Assembly: GCA_027494135.1 (NCBI GenBank)
Contig: JAOSJK010000012.1
Coordinates: 796,795-860,794 of the forward strand
Source: Acidimicrobiia bacterium
GTDB lineage: Bacteria > Actinomycetota > Acidimicrobiia > IMCC26256 > PALSA-610
DNA length: 64,000 nt
Direction: 5' to 3'
Every line of letters starts with the position of its first letter. The stretch's first letter is position 1. Below are positions 52,960-63,174 of the stretch, one piece after another. The notes below the pieces were generated by a model that saw nothing but the letters and a program-made list of their open reading frames with translations, was not told where the DNA came from and did not search any database. The position numbers and the translations under genes were made by a program.

Positions 52960-55431
52960 GCCGGCTTGACCTCCACGACGACCTGCTCATCGCCTTCGAG
53001 ACCTTCGACGATCTCGACGAAGGCACCCTCAGTCAGGCCGGTGACCACCTCGGTGCGCGTCAGCGATCCGTCGTCGGCCACGACGCGGACCTCGGTGGCG
53101 CCGCCGACGCTTACGAGAGACGCTACGGGTACGACGATCGCGTCCTCGGCCTCGACGAGTACGACGTCGACGTTCACGGTCGCACCGTCGACGACCGTAA
53201 GCTCCCCCTCCACCGTCACCTCTCCCGAATAGGTCTCGGCGCCGCCCTCCGAGACGTCGGGCGCGTCGGAGAGCTCGATGATGTTCCCGGGTGCCGTCGC
53301 GCCGGTCGCCGCCAGCTCGACGGTCGCGGGCAGGTCGTCGGTCAGCTCCGTACGGTCGCTGGGGCTCATCCTGACCGTCACCGTCAGCTCGTCCTCGGTG
53401 AGCTGCATGATCTCCATGCCTTCGGTCAGGAACTCACCCTCGTCGACGCGCACCTGACCGATCCGTGTCGGCCAGTCGCCGACCACGAAGTCGCCCGGCT
53501 GCATCCGCGCGTCGTCGTCGATGGTGAGGACTGCAATCGTCACCGAAGTCATACCCGCCGGGAGCACCACTAGCCCTTCCAGCGCCTCGAAGTCGGTACC
53601 CATCTGGGCGGTTCCGCTGGCCGTGTAGACGACGGTCGTGTCCTCGACCGGCGCCTTGTCGGCGGTGATCGTGAAGGTCATCGTGCCACCCTCCGAGACG
53701 GTTCCGCCGCCTGTGATTCCGAGCTCTGGAACGTCTTCGGACTCGATGGTCGTCGCGGCCGCCATCAGCTCGCCGACCTCGTACCCCTCGCCCGGGAGTA
53801 GCGTGACCCAGAGCGTCTCGTCGAGCTCGATGTCGTCGTCGTTGGTGGTCGCGATGGAGAGAGTCGTCTCGTCGGACGCCGCGAAGGCGAAGGTCTCGTC
53901 GGGCTCCGGGTAGTCGTCCTCGACCGTCACCGATCCCGACACGATGAACGAGACGTCGAGCTCGCCGGTGATCTCCAGGTCGGAGGTGACGGTGAAGGTC
54001 GCCGGCGTCCCCTCGCTCGTCGTCTCGTTGTCGGACTCTATGGTCAGGACCGGCAGGTTCGCGTCGTCCTCGATGGTCACCGTCGCCTCGAAGACGTCAC
54101 CGACCTCGTAGGCGTCCTCGGGGAAGCTCGCCGCCGTTATCTGGATCGTGATGTCCTCGTCACCCTCGATTATCGAGTCGGGGAGGGTCTCGATCCGGAT
54201 CGACTTGCTGGTGGAGCCCTTGGGGATCAGCAGCGTGTCTTCGAGCTCGACGTAGTCGATGTCGACATCGGGATCGGGGTCGGCAGGGTCTCCCGCCACA
54301 GCCTCCCCGCCGATCGCCAGCTCGACCTGCGTGTCGGCGAGAAGCGCCTGATCCGAGACGATGCTCACCGTCACCGTACCGCCCTCGGTGACCGAGATCT
54401 CCGTCGGATCGATCGTCAGCTCTGCGATCGTCTGGTCTGTGAGTGTGATGGTCGCACGCGAAGTGCCTCCGATCGCGTAGCCCGCACCGCTGCTCAACGT
54501 CGCGACGACGGTCTCGTCGGGCTCGAGGTCGTCGTCGGCGAACGAGGGCACGATCAGCTCGACGCGGCTCTCGCCGATCTCGAGCTCCACTTCGCCAGCG
54601 AGCGCGTCGTAGTCGTCTCCCGGAGTCGCGCTACCCGACACAGCGAACCTGATCGTGAGGTCGGCCGTCGCGTTGCGGTCGGAGGTGAAGATGAGTCGCG
54701 ATGCCTCGCCCTCGACGACGCGTGTGGGGCTCGCGGCGACGCTGATCCTCGGCAGCGGGTCCGCCTTGGGTAGAAGCTCTCCCCACCGCGGACGCGTGGT
54801 CCCTATCCCACCGCCCGCCTCGGGTACCTCCCCCCCGCGCTGCTCGACGATCCGTCCGGCAGCAACCAGGTCGTTTCCGAGGGTGTATCCGTCGCCGGTC
54901 TGCTGGAGCTGGACCGTCACGGTCTCGTCGGGCTCCTTCTCGGTCGCGCTGTAGCCGTGGTCGCGCTGCCACCGCACCAGCGCGTCGCGTGGAACCCGTG
55001 AAGTCGAGGTCGACCGCACCGGGGTCGTACCCGTTACGTTCGAGTATCTGCTCGAGCTGGTAGACGTCGAAGCCGACCGAGCCCTCTTCGATCGGGCGCC
55101 AGAACGGGAAGTCGCCCTTCGCGGCGATCGCCGGACGCCCGTCGACCGCGAACACCGCTCGACCCTCGTCTACGGTGTCGCCCTCTTCGACCTCGATGCC
55201 CGTGACCCGGCCGTTCGCGAGCATGTTCAGCGCGCCGAGCTCCTCGTGGCGCACCTCCCCCTGGACCGTTAGGACGTCCTGAAGAGTCCGTGTCTCGACA
55301 GGGGCGAAGACGATGATGTCGTTGCCGCTGCCGGAGCCGGAGCCCTCGTCGCCGGCCTGCTTGAAGACGAATGCGCCTCCAGCGAGGACGATCAGGGCAC
55401 CGGCGATCACAAGCCGCTTCTTCGTGAGCAT
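52956..55431 (-). CDS. HlyD-type adaptor with peptidoglycan-binding domain and Calx-beta repeats, one frameshift
   Basis: A signal-anchor helix (RLVIAGALIVLAGGAFVF) opens the protein. An HlyD-like hairpin start follows (VLTVQGEVRHEELGALNMLANGRV, in part; then VEEGDTVDEG). A peptidoglycan-binding-1-like unit is at YQLEQILERNGYDPGAVDLDF. The frame must change near 55005 by one extra base. Then come three complete Calx-beta-like repeats and a fourth partial one (for example VVEGEASRLIFTSDRNATADL and the DDDLEPDETVVATL acidic calcium-type loops). These lead into RIGQVRVDEGEFLTEGMEIMQL, the return half of the HlyD barrel, and a C-terminal VVEVKPA. About 825 residues, roughly twice the usual adaptor. 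It should reach through the wall from the MacB-like pump. Confidence 0.88.
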
Positions 55432-55492
55432 CCGACTTCTACCTGCGCTGTTCTCAGGGGCCTCGACGTCAGACGCCGCCCGCGGTTGGTCC

Positions 55493-56146
55493 TCAGCCGT
55501 TCTGCTCGGCGTCCTTCTCCTGATCTGCCATCAGCTCGGTGGCAGCATCCGTCGCGACCTTCGCGCACTCTTCGTAGTCACGCTTGGAGTCCGTGCCCTC
55601 GGGGGGCTCCGGTGCACCGTTCGACGGGAAGAGCGCACCGTTCTCGTTCGGCGTGAGGTCTCCCATCGTCCATCCGCGGCGGATGATGCACTCCCGGAAC
55701 GCGATGAGGCCGGCGTTCTGCGCCTCGATCTGGTCGGGGTCGAGGTTCTCGGCCTCAGCCTGGAAGGCCTGGAACGCGTCGATGATTCCCGTTTCGTTGT
55801 TGCACCTGCCGAGCGCGTCGACGTACGCGGGGTCCATTCCCTCGGTCCCGTTCGGTCCCGTGGGCAGCTCCTCGTCGCCGAAACCGGCTTCCTTGATGCA
55901 CTCCCGGAACGCGGTCCAGGCGCTGCCGAGGCGGACGATCGCCGGGCCCTCCTCGCTCTCGGCGATGGCGAGCGTCGTGGTCGTGCCCGACTCGTCGGGG
56001 TCGGTCACCTCCACTTTCGCGTCGCCGGCGGCCTGTAGCTTGGGGCCGCCCGACGAACCGTCGCCGCTGTCGTCGCCGCCCCCGCCGCAGCTCGCCGCGA
56101 CGACGCCGACGATCAACATCAAGGCCACGAAACGAGTGGATCTCAC
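55493..56146 (-). CDS. Secreted lipoprotein, unknown function
   Basis: 217 residues. The signal peptide MRSTRFVALMLIVGVVAASC ends in a lipobox Cys at residue 20. A Gly/Asp/Ser linker follows, and a soluble domain with two Cys-containing repeats, AFRECIKEAGFGDEELPT and AFRECIIRRGWTMGDLTP, each like a helix-loop unit. The last segment is EECAKVATDAATELMADQEKD. It heads the operon that continues with the Calx-beta adaptor 62 bases downstream, so it is probably an outer partner of the ABC system. Confidence 0.85.
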   Translation of the reverse strand: MRSTRFVALMLIVGVVAASCGGGGDDSGDGSSGGPKLQAAGDAKVEVTDPDESGTTTTLAIAESEEGPAIVRLGSAWTAFRECIKEAGFGDEELPTGPNGTEGMDPAYVDALGRCNNETGIIDAFQAFQAEAENLDPDQIEAQNAGLIAFRECIIRRGWTMGDLTPNENGALFPSNGAPEPPEGTDSKRDYEECAKVATDAATELMADQEKDAEQNG

Positions 56147-56298
56147 GAGGGCGCTCCCGCCTGCTCATGCCGCACCGAAATCTTCACTTGGCGTGCACTA
56201 TATCTGGGACGCTCAGCAACTGTCCTCCCCGCCGGACGGTGCGGGCAGCAGGGGCGTCGCATGCGCGCCGTGCCGGTGCCACAAGCGTCGCGGTGGGG

Positions 56299-57965
56299 TC
56301 ATACCTCCACGACCACGGGGACGATCATCGGCCGGCGTCCGGTACGCCTGCTGACGAACTGGCCGGTCGCCTTGCGCGCCGTGCGCTGCAGCGCCTCTAC
56401 CTCGAGAGGCGTCTTGCCACCCATGGCATCGAGGAGCGCAGCCCGTACCTCGTCGGCACACTCCACAAGGAGCGGCTCGGCCTCCGGTGCGTAGACCCAC
56501 CCGCGCGTGATAATCTGCGGCCCGGCGAGAAGCTGTCCTCGTGTGGAGTCGACGGTGGCGAGGACGACGACCACCCCCTCGTCGGCGAGTGTTCGGCGGT
56601 CGCGCAGCAACTCGTGACCGACGTCGTCGAGCAGCCCGTCGACGTAGAGGTGATCGGCTGGGACTCTTCCGTCGAGGTGAAGCCCCCTCGTCGTCGAGTG
56701 TCACCCGGTCGCCGTCGACGCAGACGAGTGCGTGATCGTCGGCGACTCCCATCAGACGCGCCAGCCGCGCGTGCGAGACGAGATGTCGATACTCACCGTG
56801 CACCGGTACGAACCACTCCGGTCTGAGGATGCCGAAGAGGGTCTTGAGCTCCTCCTGCTTCGCGTGACCCGTAGCGTGAACGTCTTCGATGCCCGAGTAG
56901 ATGACCTCGGCGCCGCGGCGGATCAGGCCGTCGATCACGCGGGAGACGTTCATCTCGTTTCCCGGTATCGGGTGCGAGCTGAGTATGACGGTGTCGTCGG
57001 GGCCGATGTCGAGCCACTTGCTGGAGCCCGACGCCATCAGCGAGAGGGCCGACATCGGCTCGCCCTGGCTGCCGGTCGAGATCACACAGACCTGGCCCGG
57101 CGGGAGCCCCCGCCACGGAGTCGATGTCGACGAGCGCGTCCTCCGGGAGTGCCAGCACTCCGAGCTCCTTGGCGAGGCGGACGTTCTTCTTCATGGAGAG
57201 TCCGATGGTCGCGACCTTGCGCCCGGACGCGATCGCGACCTCCGCGATCTGCTGGATGCGGTGCAGGTGACTCGCGAAGCACGTGGTGACGATCCGGCGG
57301 CCTTCGTGTCTACGGAAGAGATCTTCCAGCACCCCGCCGACGGAGCGCTCGCTGCGCGAGTAGCCGGGCTCGTCGGCATTGGTGGAGTCACCCAGGTAGA
57401 GCCGGATCCCCTCTCCTGACGCAATCGCTCCGAGACGGGCCAGGTCGGTGAGACGACCGTCGACCGGGGTCAGATCGAGCTTGAGGTCGCCCGAGTGGAG
57501 GACGACGCCTTGAGCCGTTCGCAAGACCGTCGCGAACCCGAGCGGGACGGAGTGCGTCACGGGGACGAACTCGACGTCGAAGCCGCCTATCGTCCGGCGT
57601 TCGCCGTCGTGGACCTCGATCAGCTCGGTGCGGTCGAGGAGCCCCGCCTCCGCGATGCGGTTCCTCGCCAGTCCAAGGGTGAGCGCGGAGCCGTAGATGG
57701 GGAACGACAGGTCGCGCAGAAGGAACGAGAGGCCCCCAACGTGGTCCTCGTGACCGTGGGTCGCGACACAGCCGACTATCCGGTCGCTGTGCTCTCGTAG
57801 GTACGTGAAGTCGGGCAGCACGAGATCGACGCCCGGCATGTCGAGGTCGGGGAACATCAGCCCACAGTCGAGGAGCAGGAGCTCGCCGTCCGACTCGATC
57901 ACGGCACAGTTGCGCCCGATCTCGCCCAGGCCTCCGAGGAATGTGATGGTCAGCGGTGGCGCCAC
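56299..57965 (-). CDS. rnj: Ribonuclease J, two apparent frameshifts
   Basis: GTG start at 57965. The beta-lactamase-fold metal motif HGHEDHVGG is at residues 70-78. The other ligands are in VTHSVPLGF and HSGDLKLD. One base is missing in a G run near 57105 and another near 56690. Correcting them joins SVAG to LPPGQVCVISTGSQGEPMS and DDEGG to LHLDGRVPADHLYVDG. The beta-CASP part has SSHPIPGNEMN and HATGHAKQEELK. The protein ends RRPMIVPVVVEV, typical of RNase J. It degrades and processes RNA and is usually essential or strongly needed, so both breaks are best read as sequence errors. Confidence 0.93.
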
Positions 57966-57983
57966 TCGGTCTCCTCGTCTCGG

Positions 57984-58365
57984 TCATGAACCATCGCGCA
58001 CCGACCGCCCCCACGCGCGGCGCCCGCGCGAAACCCTACGACCCCGACGACGCGACTTCTGCCGCGGAGCCCCCGGCAGGCACCCGACGACGGCCTCGGT
58101 GAGCTCAGCGACCGCCACTGACGCCGCAGCACGCCGCCAGATCGGCCTCGATCTCTTCGCGCACATGCGACAGCGCAGCGTCGTCACCGGCGGCTCCGAC
58201 GTACCTACCTGCACCCCTCAGGGTCTCGACCAGACCGCGGTACCCCGCCCCGTACTCCTCCCAGCGGGCCGAGGTGGCGGCCGGCACCGGTCTACTCGAC
58301 GAGGCGGGTGTCGGCCTCGGCCGGGTCCAGCTCCTGTTCCTCTGCGTCACCGAGTCGAGCGCTCA
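57984..58365 (-). CDS. Small unknown protein, frameshifted
   Basis: A GTG at 58365 overlaps the stop of the DUF6777-type gene (sequence CCGTGAGC). Its frame begins SARLGDAEEQELDPAEADTRLVE. A base change near 58290 leads into ATSARWEEYGAGYRGLVETLRG and DAALSHVREEIEADLA. The frame then stops at 58105 or, after another shift, continues as ASVAVAELTEAVVGCLPGAP to 57984. The helical, acidic character fits a small soluble protein in operon with its neighbours. No function can be given; the segment may be one gene or chance. Confidence 0.4.
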
Positions 58366-59727
58366 CGGCTCTAGGTCGGTGCCGATCAGGACGTCGCCGA
58401 ACCCGGCGTCGACCAGCAGCCCGAACACTGCCTGCGCGCCCTCGCAGCCGACCCTCTTCGTAGGCGAGCATCGGGGGCCAGATCGGCGAGGTCGAACTCG
58501 GCACCGGGGTCAGTGCCCGCAGCGATCGCCTCGAGCGCATCGACGTACGGCTGCGAGACGGCGGTGTGGTCCACCCGAGCCCCTCGGCCGTGTAGACGAG
58601 CAGGAAGAACTGCATGCTGCCGCAACCGCGCCGGCCGACGGGTCGTCCGGCTCGACGACGAGATCGCCGTCGGGAGAGGGCTTCCCATCACACCATGTGG
58701 GCAGGAAGACCTCGATCCGGTCTCGCAGCTCGGTGGATCCGGGAGTGCCGGTGCCCGACCATGCGAGGAGGTCGTCGCGATACTGCGTCAGGTCCGATAG
58801 TGCGTCTGCGGGGAAGCCGGCCGTGTGCTCCGCGGCCTCGACCAGGCGGCCGAAGCCGTCCTGCAACCGGGCGATGTAGGCCTCGGTGTCGTCGGCGCCG
58901 CTCGGCCCGCCGGCTACGGTCGGCTCAACCGCGGCCCACACCGTGCAGAAGTCGCCCGACGAGGCGTCATCGGGGATCGTCCCGTCGAGAGTGGCCGCAG
59001 GCACGGGAACCACAGGCCCGGGCACCACTACGTGGGGCGTCTGCTCGTCGGGCCACGACGGCCCCGAGATCTCCTCGGAGACCGAGACCTGCGGAGGGGC
59101 GAGCGGGTTGCCGCAGGCGCAGCGCGTGCGCGGCACGCCCGTCGCGCCGACGAGGACCGCTGTGCCGGCCTGCAACACCGACTGGAACGGCGTGGCGCGT
59201 CCGCCGGAGAACCCGTGGTTGGTGACGCGGGTGTCGTGCAGGAGAACCAGCGGCTCGAGGGTAGCCACGTACTCGGCGATCTCGTCGGTGGCGATGCCCA
59301 GCGCACCCGCCCAGGCGTCGGCCTCGTCGGCGTTCGCCTCGAGGAACTCCACGAGAGCGCCGGAGTCGCAGCGGCTTGCCTCACCCGTCCCGCCGTAGAG
59401 CCCTGGAGCAGTACCGACGCGCAGAGTCGCGCCACCCGCAACGTCGGCCGACGCGGGCAGGGCAGCCACCTCGTCGGTGAAGTCTCCGTCACCCATGGCC
59501 GTGGTGAACGGGTCGGAGCCCACGTCGCCGGCCGCTTCGCGAACGACGTCGGCGGCACCGCCCTGCGCGTCGGCCGTGTCCGCCGTCGTGTCCGGCGGGG
59601 CGGCTGCCCCCTCGCCGTCGCCACAGGCGCCGGCCACGAGGGCGAACGCCGCCACGGCGGCGACGATCCTGGCTGCCTGTCGGACTCGGCTCCCGGTTGC
59701 AGATCGGTTCTGGCTGAACATCCTCAT
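58363..59727 (-). CDS. DUF6777-type lipoprotein, multiple frameshifts near the 3' end
   Basis: ATG at 59727 after AAGGAGAGACG. The signal peptide ends in lipobox LVAGACG near residue 29, then an acidic linker. The main domain has LYGGTGEASRCDSGALVEFLE, VLLHDTRVTNHGFSGGRATPFQSVLQAGTAVLVG (given here in parts) and TRCACGNPLAPP, the pattern I recall for DUF6777. A helical domain follows (FCTVWAAVEP, RLQDGFGRLVEAAEHT). After PSAGAVAAA the frame must shift three or four times within about 200 bases to give MQFFLLVYTAEGLG, SQPYVDALEAIAAG, PMLAYEEGR and EGAQAVFGLLVDAGFGDVLI, with a stop at 58363. Extracytoplasmic; function unknown. Confidence 0.78.
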
Positions 59728-59918
59728 CGTCTCTCCTTGGGCTCGTGCTCCTGACACCTGCTCGACGGAGGAGCCCTTCGCGATCCGACACTTCGCCCGA
59801 AGATTCCCTGCGCAGTCACGACCGCCGCGCAGAGGAACCACTCCAGTGAATCGGCGGTAAGGGCGCTCACCTGACGCAGCTCCCTGTCGATATCATCCAG
59901 ATCACCGCGAATCGCCAT
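59724..59918 (-). CDS. Small protein coupled to the DUF6777-type gene
   Basis: 64 residues: MAIRGDLDDIDRELRQVSAL, then a short hydrophobic ADSLEWFLCAAVVTAQG, then a basic tail. Its stop overlaps the next ATG (ATGA), a common sign of translational coupling. No family is recognised. The ATGA overlap and the amphipathic helix support it modestly. Confidence 0.4.
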   Translation of the reverse strand: MAIRGDLDDIDRELRQVSALTADSLEWFLCAAVVTAQGIFGRSVGSRRAPPSSRCQEHEPKERR

Positions 59919-60020
59919 GACTCGCGCGCATCGGACAACGGGTCACCGACTCCGCAACCGACGCCTCCTCCGTTCCGATGCTCCGCGTCGATAGGCTCGC
60001 CTCGAGGGAACACGTCGGGG

Positions 60021-61666
60021 GTGGCAGTGCGGGAGGAATACGTAGCTCTGCTGCATCTGGCCGACGGACGGGCCGCCCACCATGCCCGGCTCACCCTGGC
60101 GCATGGTTGCGCCGGAGTCACGGCGACCTGCCCCAAGGATCGGACCGCGACCGCGATTCATGGCGCCCCTCCGAGTCGGTCGCGATCCGCTGGACCACGC
60201 TCGCCGACGATGCCGGCGACTTCCTCCACGATCTCGTCATCGCGTCACCGGACCCCGTCGACGAGACCCTTCGCAAGCGCCTCTCGATCACCGTCGGCGC
60301 CGACGGGGCCAACGGCTGGGCGCTCATACGACAGGTCGCCGAGCCGATCACGACTCTGCTCGTCGAGGTGGCGGAGAGCCCTCCGCAACGCCCGGAGGTC
60401 GTCGCGACGTTGCTTGACCACTGCCCGGCCTTCGATGCCGGCAGACCTCTCCGCAGGACGGCGACCAGGTTCGGCCCGGCCGACGTCGCCGAGCTCGCCG
60501 CATACGTGATGGAAGCGCCGTCGCGGATGCTGCCCGTCCTGGTCCTCGCCGACCCTGTTCCGACACGCTCCGCGTTCGATCCCGATTCGCTCGCCGACCT
60601 CCTGGTCGGGGTCGCGCACGTGGTCCGGGTAGCGGCCGATGCCCTCGACGAGATGCGGATGCAGTTCGGTGCTCCGTTCGCCGTCGAAGCCGGGGGTGCC
60701 CGTCTCTACTGGCCGAAGTGGCGCTCCGACGACTCCCCGTCCCGCCATCCGAGATGGTCGAGCGAGGATCTTGCAGCAGGTGGCGCCCGACCCGTGTTCG
60801 GCAGGTCGATCGCATCCAAGCTCTTCGTGGTCGCGGCGACGCACGTAGCCGAGCCGCCCCTCAGGAATCGACTCCGCTCCGCGCAGGCGCAGGCGCAGCG
60901 CGAGGAACGCGACGCCCGGGTCCGAGAGCAGCTCGTCACACTGGAGCAGACCTCCACGGCCGACGACGGACCTGGTCTGCGGGCCACGCGCGGCGACGTC
61001 GCCACAGCAACGGCCGACGACGCTGACGGTGCCCGCGCCCGCGAGACGGCCCTGCGCCACGAGGCCGAACGTCTGCGGAACGAGATCGGGATACTGCGCG
61101 GCGACCTCGACATGGTGCACGACGACTACGACGCCGCAGTCGACGAGCTCGGCGATCTGGAGCGTCAGCTCGCGACCGTCACGGAGGAGCGCGACCGCCT
61201 CTTCGCCGGCTTGGTGAACCCCGGAGCCCCCGGCTCCGACCCGCGCGATCCGAAGAGCCTCGCGGACGCGGTGGAGATGGCACGCATGCACTCGACCGAC
61301 ACGATCTACCTGCCGGACGCGCTCGCCTCCTCCCGGCGCTCCCAGGTGCGCAACCCACGCAAGGCCCTGGAGACGCTCATGACACTCGACAGGGTCGCAC
61401 GCCGGTTCCGGGCCCGACAGGTCCGGGGGTCGCTCGACCAGGAGATGCGCGCCGCGGGTCTCCACTGGTCGGGCGGGATCAGCGAGACAGCCGAACAGCT
61501 TCACGCGACGACCTACGCAGTGCGCCATCGAGGCGAGTACGTGATGCTCGGCCCCCACCTACGCATCGGCAAGAGCCTGCGCGCCTACTGCCACGTCGAC
61601 AAGGAGGAGCGCCTCATCGTCGTCGGCCACGTGGGCGAGCACCTACCGGGCAAGCGGGACCGCTGA
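60021..61666 (+). CDS. Coiled-coil protein paired with an HNH nuclease, one frameshift
   Basis: GTG at 60021 (VAVREEYVALLHLADGRAA); one base is missing near 60165, after which the frame reads RWTTLADDAGDFLHDLVI to the end. The corrected protein is about 548 residues. An N-terminal globular part has a hydrophobic-repeat LVGVAHVVRVAADALDEMRMQ. A coiled coil follows near residues 350-430 (ETALRHEAERLRNEIGILRG, then DELGDLERQLATVTEERDRL). A C-terminal domain contains SLADAVEMARMHSTDTIYLP and ERLIVVGHVGEHLPGKRD, which resembles the C-terminus of uncharacterised proteins I have seen in genomic islands. The HNH gene starts 42 bases later. A role in nucleic-acid defence or repair is conjecture. Confidence 0.75.
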
Positions 61667-61707
61667 GCCCCGACGCGCATCGCGCCCTGGTCCGCTAGAA
61701 CCTCCAC

Positions 61708-62868
61708 GTGCATCCCGACGGTCTCGACCCCCAGCCCCGAGTGCCGAGACCACAGACGCTGTCTTCGCGGAACGGCTCCTCCAGGTCATCGACGAGGGCC
61801 GGCGGACCGCGACGTACAAGCTCGCACTGCTGACCGCGTTGATCGATGCGTGCGCCGCACACGCCGGCGACGACGGCCGGGCGCCGCAGGTCCTCCGCAC
61901 GCGCACCGTCGCACGGCACGTGCTGCGCATCTACCTGCCGCAGGTGCGCAGCTATGCGGGCTCCACCGGTGACCTGATGAACCTGCGGCAGATCACGATG
62001 AAGGAGTCGACGGTGGTGACGGCGGTCCTGCGGCTCCACATCATCGGGGCGGAGCGCGGATGCCGCAACGCCTCCGAGATCGAGCACCGGTTACCGGCCG
62101 AGTACGAGCGCTGTCTCGACGAGGTGGAGCGGACGTTCGCGAGGTACCCGCTCAGGCTCCTGCAGGTCGTCGGCAGGAGTCGCGGCCTTTCCTGTACGAG
62201 ATCGACTGGGAGGAGTCGGTGAGCCTGGCCGCGCTGCACGCCCCCGGCGGCGGTGAGATCAGGTTCCGTCCCGGGGCGGGCGACCGGCTGCTCCGCCTCG
62301 CCCCGCTGCTGCGCCCGCTGATAGAGCTGCACTGGACACGGATGGTCGCGCGCATCAACCACATCGCCACCGAGGACGAGCGCCTGCGCTCACACCTCTT
62401 CGGCGCCGAGCGCGCGGCGTTCCCCGAGGCACTCCGGTCCGGCCTGGCCGACCTCCAGGACGGCGCCTGCTTCTACTGCAGAGACCGCCTGACCCTGCGC
62501 ACGCAGGTCGACCACTTCGTGCCGTGGTCGCGCTGGCCCAACGACGCGATCGAGAACCTCGTGCTCGCCGACTCCTGCAACTCCTCGAAGAGCGACTACC
62601 TGCCCGGGCTCGAGCACGTGGACAACTGGGCGCGACGCCTCGCCGAGAGCGCCGGGGATCTGGCCGGCATCGCGGCCACGGCGCGGTGGGAGAGCGACCC
62701 GGCGCGGCCCTGGCTCTCGCCCGGGCCTGCTACGCCCATCTGCCCGCAGGCACTCCCCTGTGGCTCGGCAGCGACGAGTTCGCGGATCACGACGCTGTCA
62801 GGATCGCCGCACGCCTCGCCGACCTCCCCGGCTCCACTAGACGCAGCGGGACCTCGCTGTCTCGCTGA
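61708..62868 (+). CDS. HNH endonuclease-domain protein, three apparent frameshifts
   Basis: Frames join as follows. GTG at 61708 gives a short start; after a shift near 61745, VFAERLLQVIDEGRRTATYK runs to RTFARYPLRLLQVVG. After one near 62175 comes RPFLYEIDWEESVSLAAL, and after one near 62705 the end WLGSDEFADHDAVRIAARLA at 62868. Each equals one missing base. The HNH core is ACFYCRDRLTLRTQVDHFVPWSR and IENLVLADSCNSSKSDYLPG, quoted in parts: CxxC zinc or structural pair, DH catalytic pair, N and K at the usual spacing. About 386 residues. Together with the upstream coiled-coil protein it forms a two-gene module. Confidence 0.8.
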
Positions 62869-62869
62869 G

Positions 62870-62967
62870 AACGGCCGGGGCCGGGCTTCCCGCGAGGCCA
62901 CCGCAGGGAGCAGAAGCAGCGTCAGGGAGGCGGCGCCGGCGCCGAGGAGCCGTATCGCTGATCTCAT
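62870..62967 (-). pseudogene. Truncated start of a secreted protein
   Basis: A minus-strand ATG at 62967, after GGAGAG, opens with MRSAIRLLGAGAASLTLLLL and then PAVASREARP, a convincing signal peptide. It then runs antisense through the 3' end of the HNH gene into unstructured sequence. It may be the stump of a gene cut by arrival of the HNH module, or a short secreted peptide. Confidence 0.35.
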
Positions 62968-63174
62968 GGTCTCTCCAGTCGTCACGGCGTCTACCACTCT
63001 TCGCACCATTCTGACCTCGGAGAGAGATGGAACCTTACGGATACTCACCGACCTCCCCTCGCGACCGCCTCTCCATTCCCGACATCCCTCCTCGTGCGCC
63101 TCGAATGGCCGATGCACCCCGTGACCGAGCGCCGGCCGACACAGAGGCCCGGCGGGTAGATAGGGAGGAACGAC

